From NCBI RefSeq assembly GCF_012910785.2, contig NZ_WTVH02000009.1, positions 868,001 to 932,000 on the forward strand: a stretch of DNA of 64,000 nucleotides, written 5' to 3'. This document shows, one piece after another, positions 63,522 to 64,000 of this stretch. Under the pieces are notes generated by a model. That model was given only the letters and a program-made list of their open reading frames with translations. It had not been told where the DNA came from and did no database searches. Positions within the stretch are counted from its first letter, which is position 1; the number at the start of each line of letters is the position of its first letter. This DNA comes from Aromatoleum buckelii. GTDB taxonomy: Bacteria; Pseudomonadota; Gammaproteobacteria; Burkholderiales; Rhodocyclaceae. A program made the translations under genes and the position numbers.

Positions 63522-64000
63522 TCACCCACAAAGCGCTGCCGCATGATGGCGCAGGTGGTCGTCGATGAAGCTCGTGATGAAGTAATAGCTGTGATCGTAG
63601 CCGGGCTGGATGCGCAGCGTCAGCGGATAGTTTGCCGCGCGGGCGGCAGCGTCGAGTACCGCGGGCTTGAGCTGCTCGACGAGAAACGCGTCACGGTCGC
63701 CCTGATCGACGAGGATCGGCAGCGTCTCCTGCGCCTGGCCGATCAGCACGCTCGCATCCCATTCGCGCCAGCGCGCGCGATCGGCGCCGATATAGCGCGA
63801 GAAGGCTTTTTCCCCCCACGGGCAGTGCATCGGATTGGCGACCGGTGCGAACGCCGAAACCGAGCGGTAGCGTCCGGGGTTGCGCAGCGCGCAGACGAGC
63901 GCGCCGTGCCCGCCCATCGAGTGGCCGCTGATGCCACGCCGGTCGGAGGCGGGAAAGTGCGTCTCGACGAGCGCCGGCAGTTCATCGACGACGAACTCGT
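63522..64000 (-). CDS. S-formylglutathione hydrolase (esterase D family), 5' end outside the window
   Basis: The C-terminal 158 codons of an alpha/beta hydrolase that runs off the right edge. The nucleophile elbow is [10 protein letters not shown], the Asp of the triad is in [10 protein letters not shown], and the His in GYDHSYYFI. This set, with [17 protein letters not shown], is typical of S-formylglutathione hydrolase in glutathione-dependent formaldehyde oxidation. The start and any adh partner lie beyond 64000. Confidence 0.9.
   Translation of the reverse strand, partial: EFVVDELPALVETHFPASDRRGISGHSMGGHGALVCALRNPGRYRSVSAFAPVANPMHCPWGEKAFSRYIGADRARWREWDASVLIGQAQETLPILVDQGDRDAFLVEQLKPAVLDAAARAANYPLTLRIQPGYDHSYYFITSFIDDHLRHHAAALCG

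Overview
The window comes from a high-GC betaproteobacterium of the Aromatoleum/Azoarcus/Thauera type. It carries the anaerobic toluene pathway: benzylsuccinate synthase with its activase (bss) and the beta-oxidation of benzylsuccinate (bbs). Housekeeping genes (pgsA, tRNA-Gly, tRNA-Cys at the left; a kinase, a HAD hydrolase, ilvD and an S-formylglutathione hydrolase at the right) flank a roughly 52 kb accessory block.

The block looks like an island at the tRNA-Cys gene. The intact tRNA is at 838-911. A 48-nt 3' piece of the same tRNA, from anticodon arm to CCA with one mismatch, is at 53034-53081. The sequence following the tRNA recurs three times in the same orientation: a diverged copy A at 912-1122, and two almost identical copies of about 375 bp, B at 15091-15464 and C at 53086-53460. 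This splits the block in two. Segment A-B holds an IS3-family element, two giant unrecognised proteins, a remnant resembling the start of a Tc-toxin B/SpvB protein, a PASTA-like protein and an FAD-linked oxidase. Segment B-C holds all the toluene genes and ends with a Phd/RelE-type toxin-antitoxin pair. No integrase is present in the window.

Toluene segment from left to right: a XylR/DmpR-type sigma54 activator (minus strand); tdiSR; an export/outer-membrane cassette (YCF48-like lipoprotein, MMPL/RND transporter, DUF1302, DUF1329); bbsABCDEF-J-GH (plus strand); then, convergent with it on the minus strand, bssDCABEFGHI followed by a tightly coupled five-gene tail (MFS, DUF4258-YgiT fusion, DUF4037, epimerase, amidohydrolase). 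A second, nearly identical tdiS without tdiR stands divergent to bssD.

Regulation can be read from the DNA. A sigma54 -24/-12 promoter with two upstream palindromes 34 bp apart lies between the XylR-like gene and tdiS, so the activator probably drives tdiSR. A shared 20-bp box (TTAGGTGTYCGCACCAATTG), overlapping a -35 hexamer 17 bp from a -10, precedes the export cassette, bbsA and bssD; it is the best candidate for the TdiR operator. The inferred circuit is hydrocarbon -> XylR-like/sigma54 -> TdiSR -> three coordinated operons.

Right of copy C are degraded transposase pieces (IS1634-like, IS21 istB), a molybdopterin oxidoreductase whose 3' end reads into the IS1634 remnant, and small housekeeping genes.
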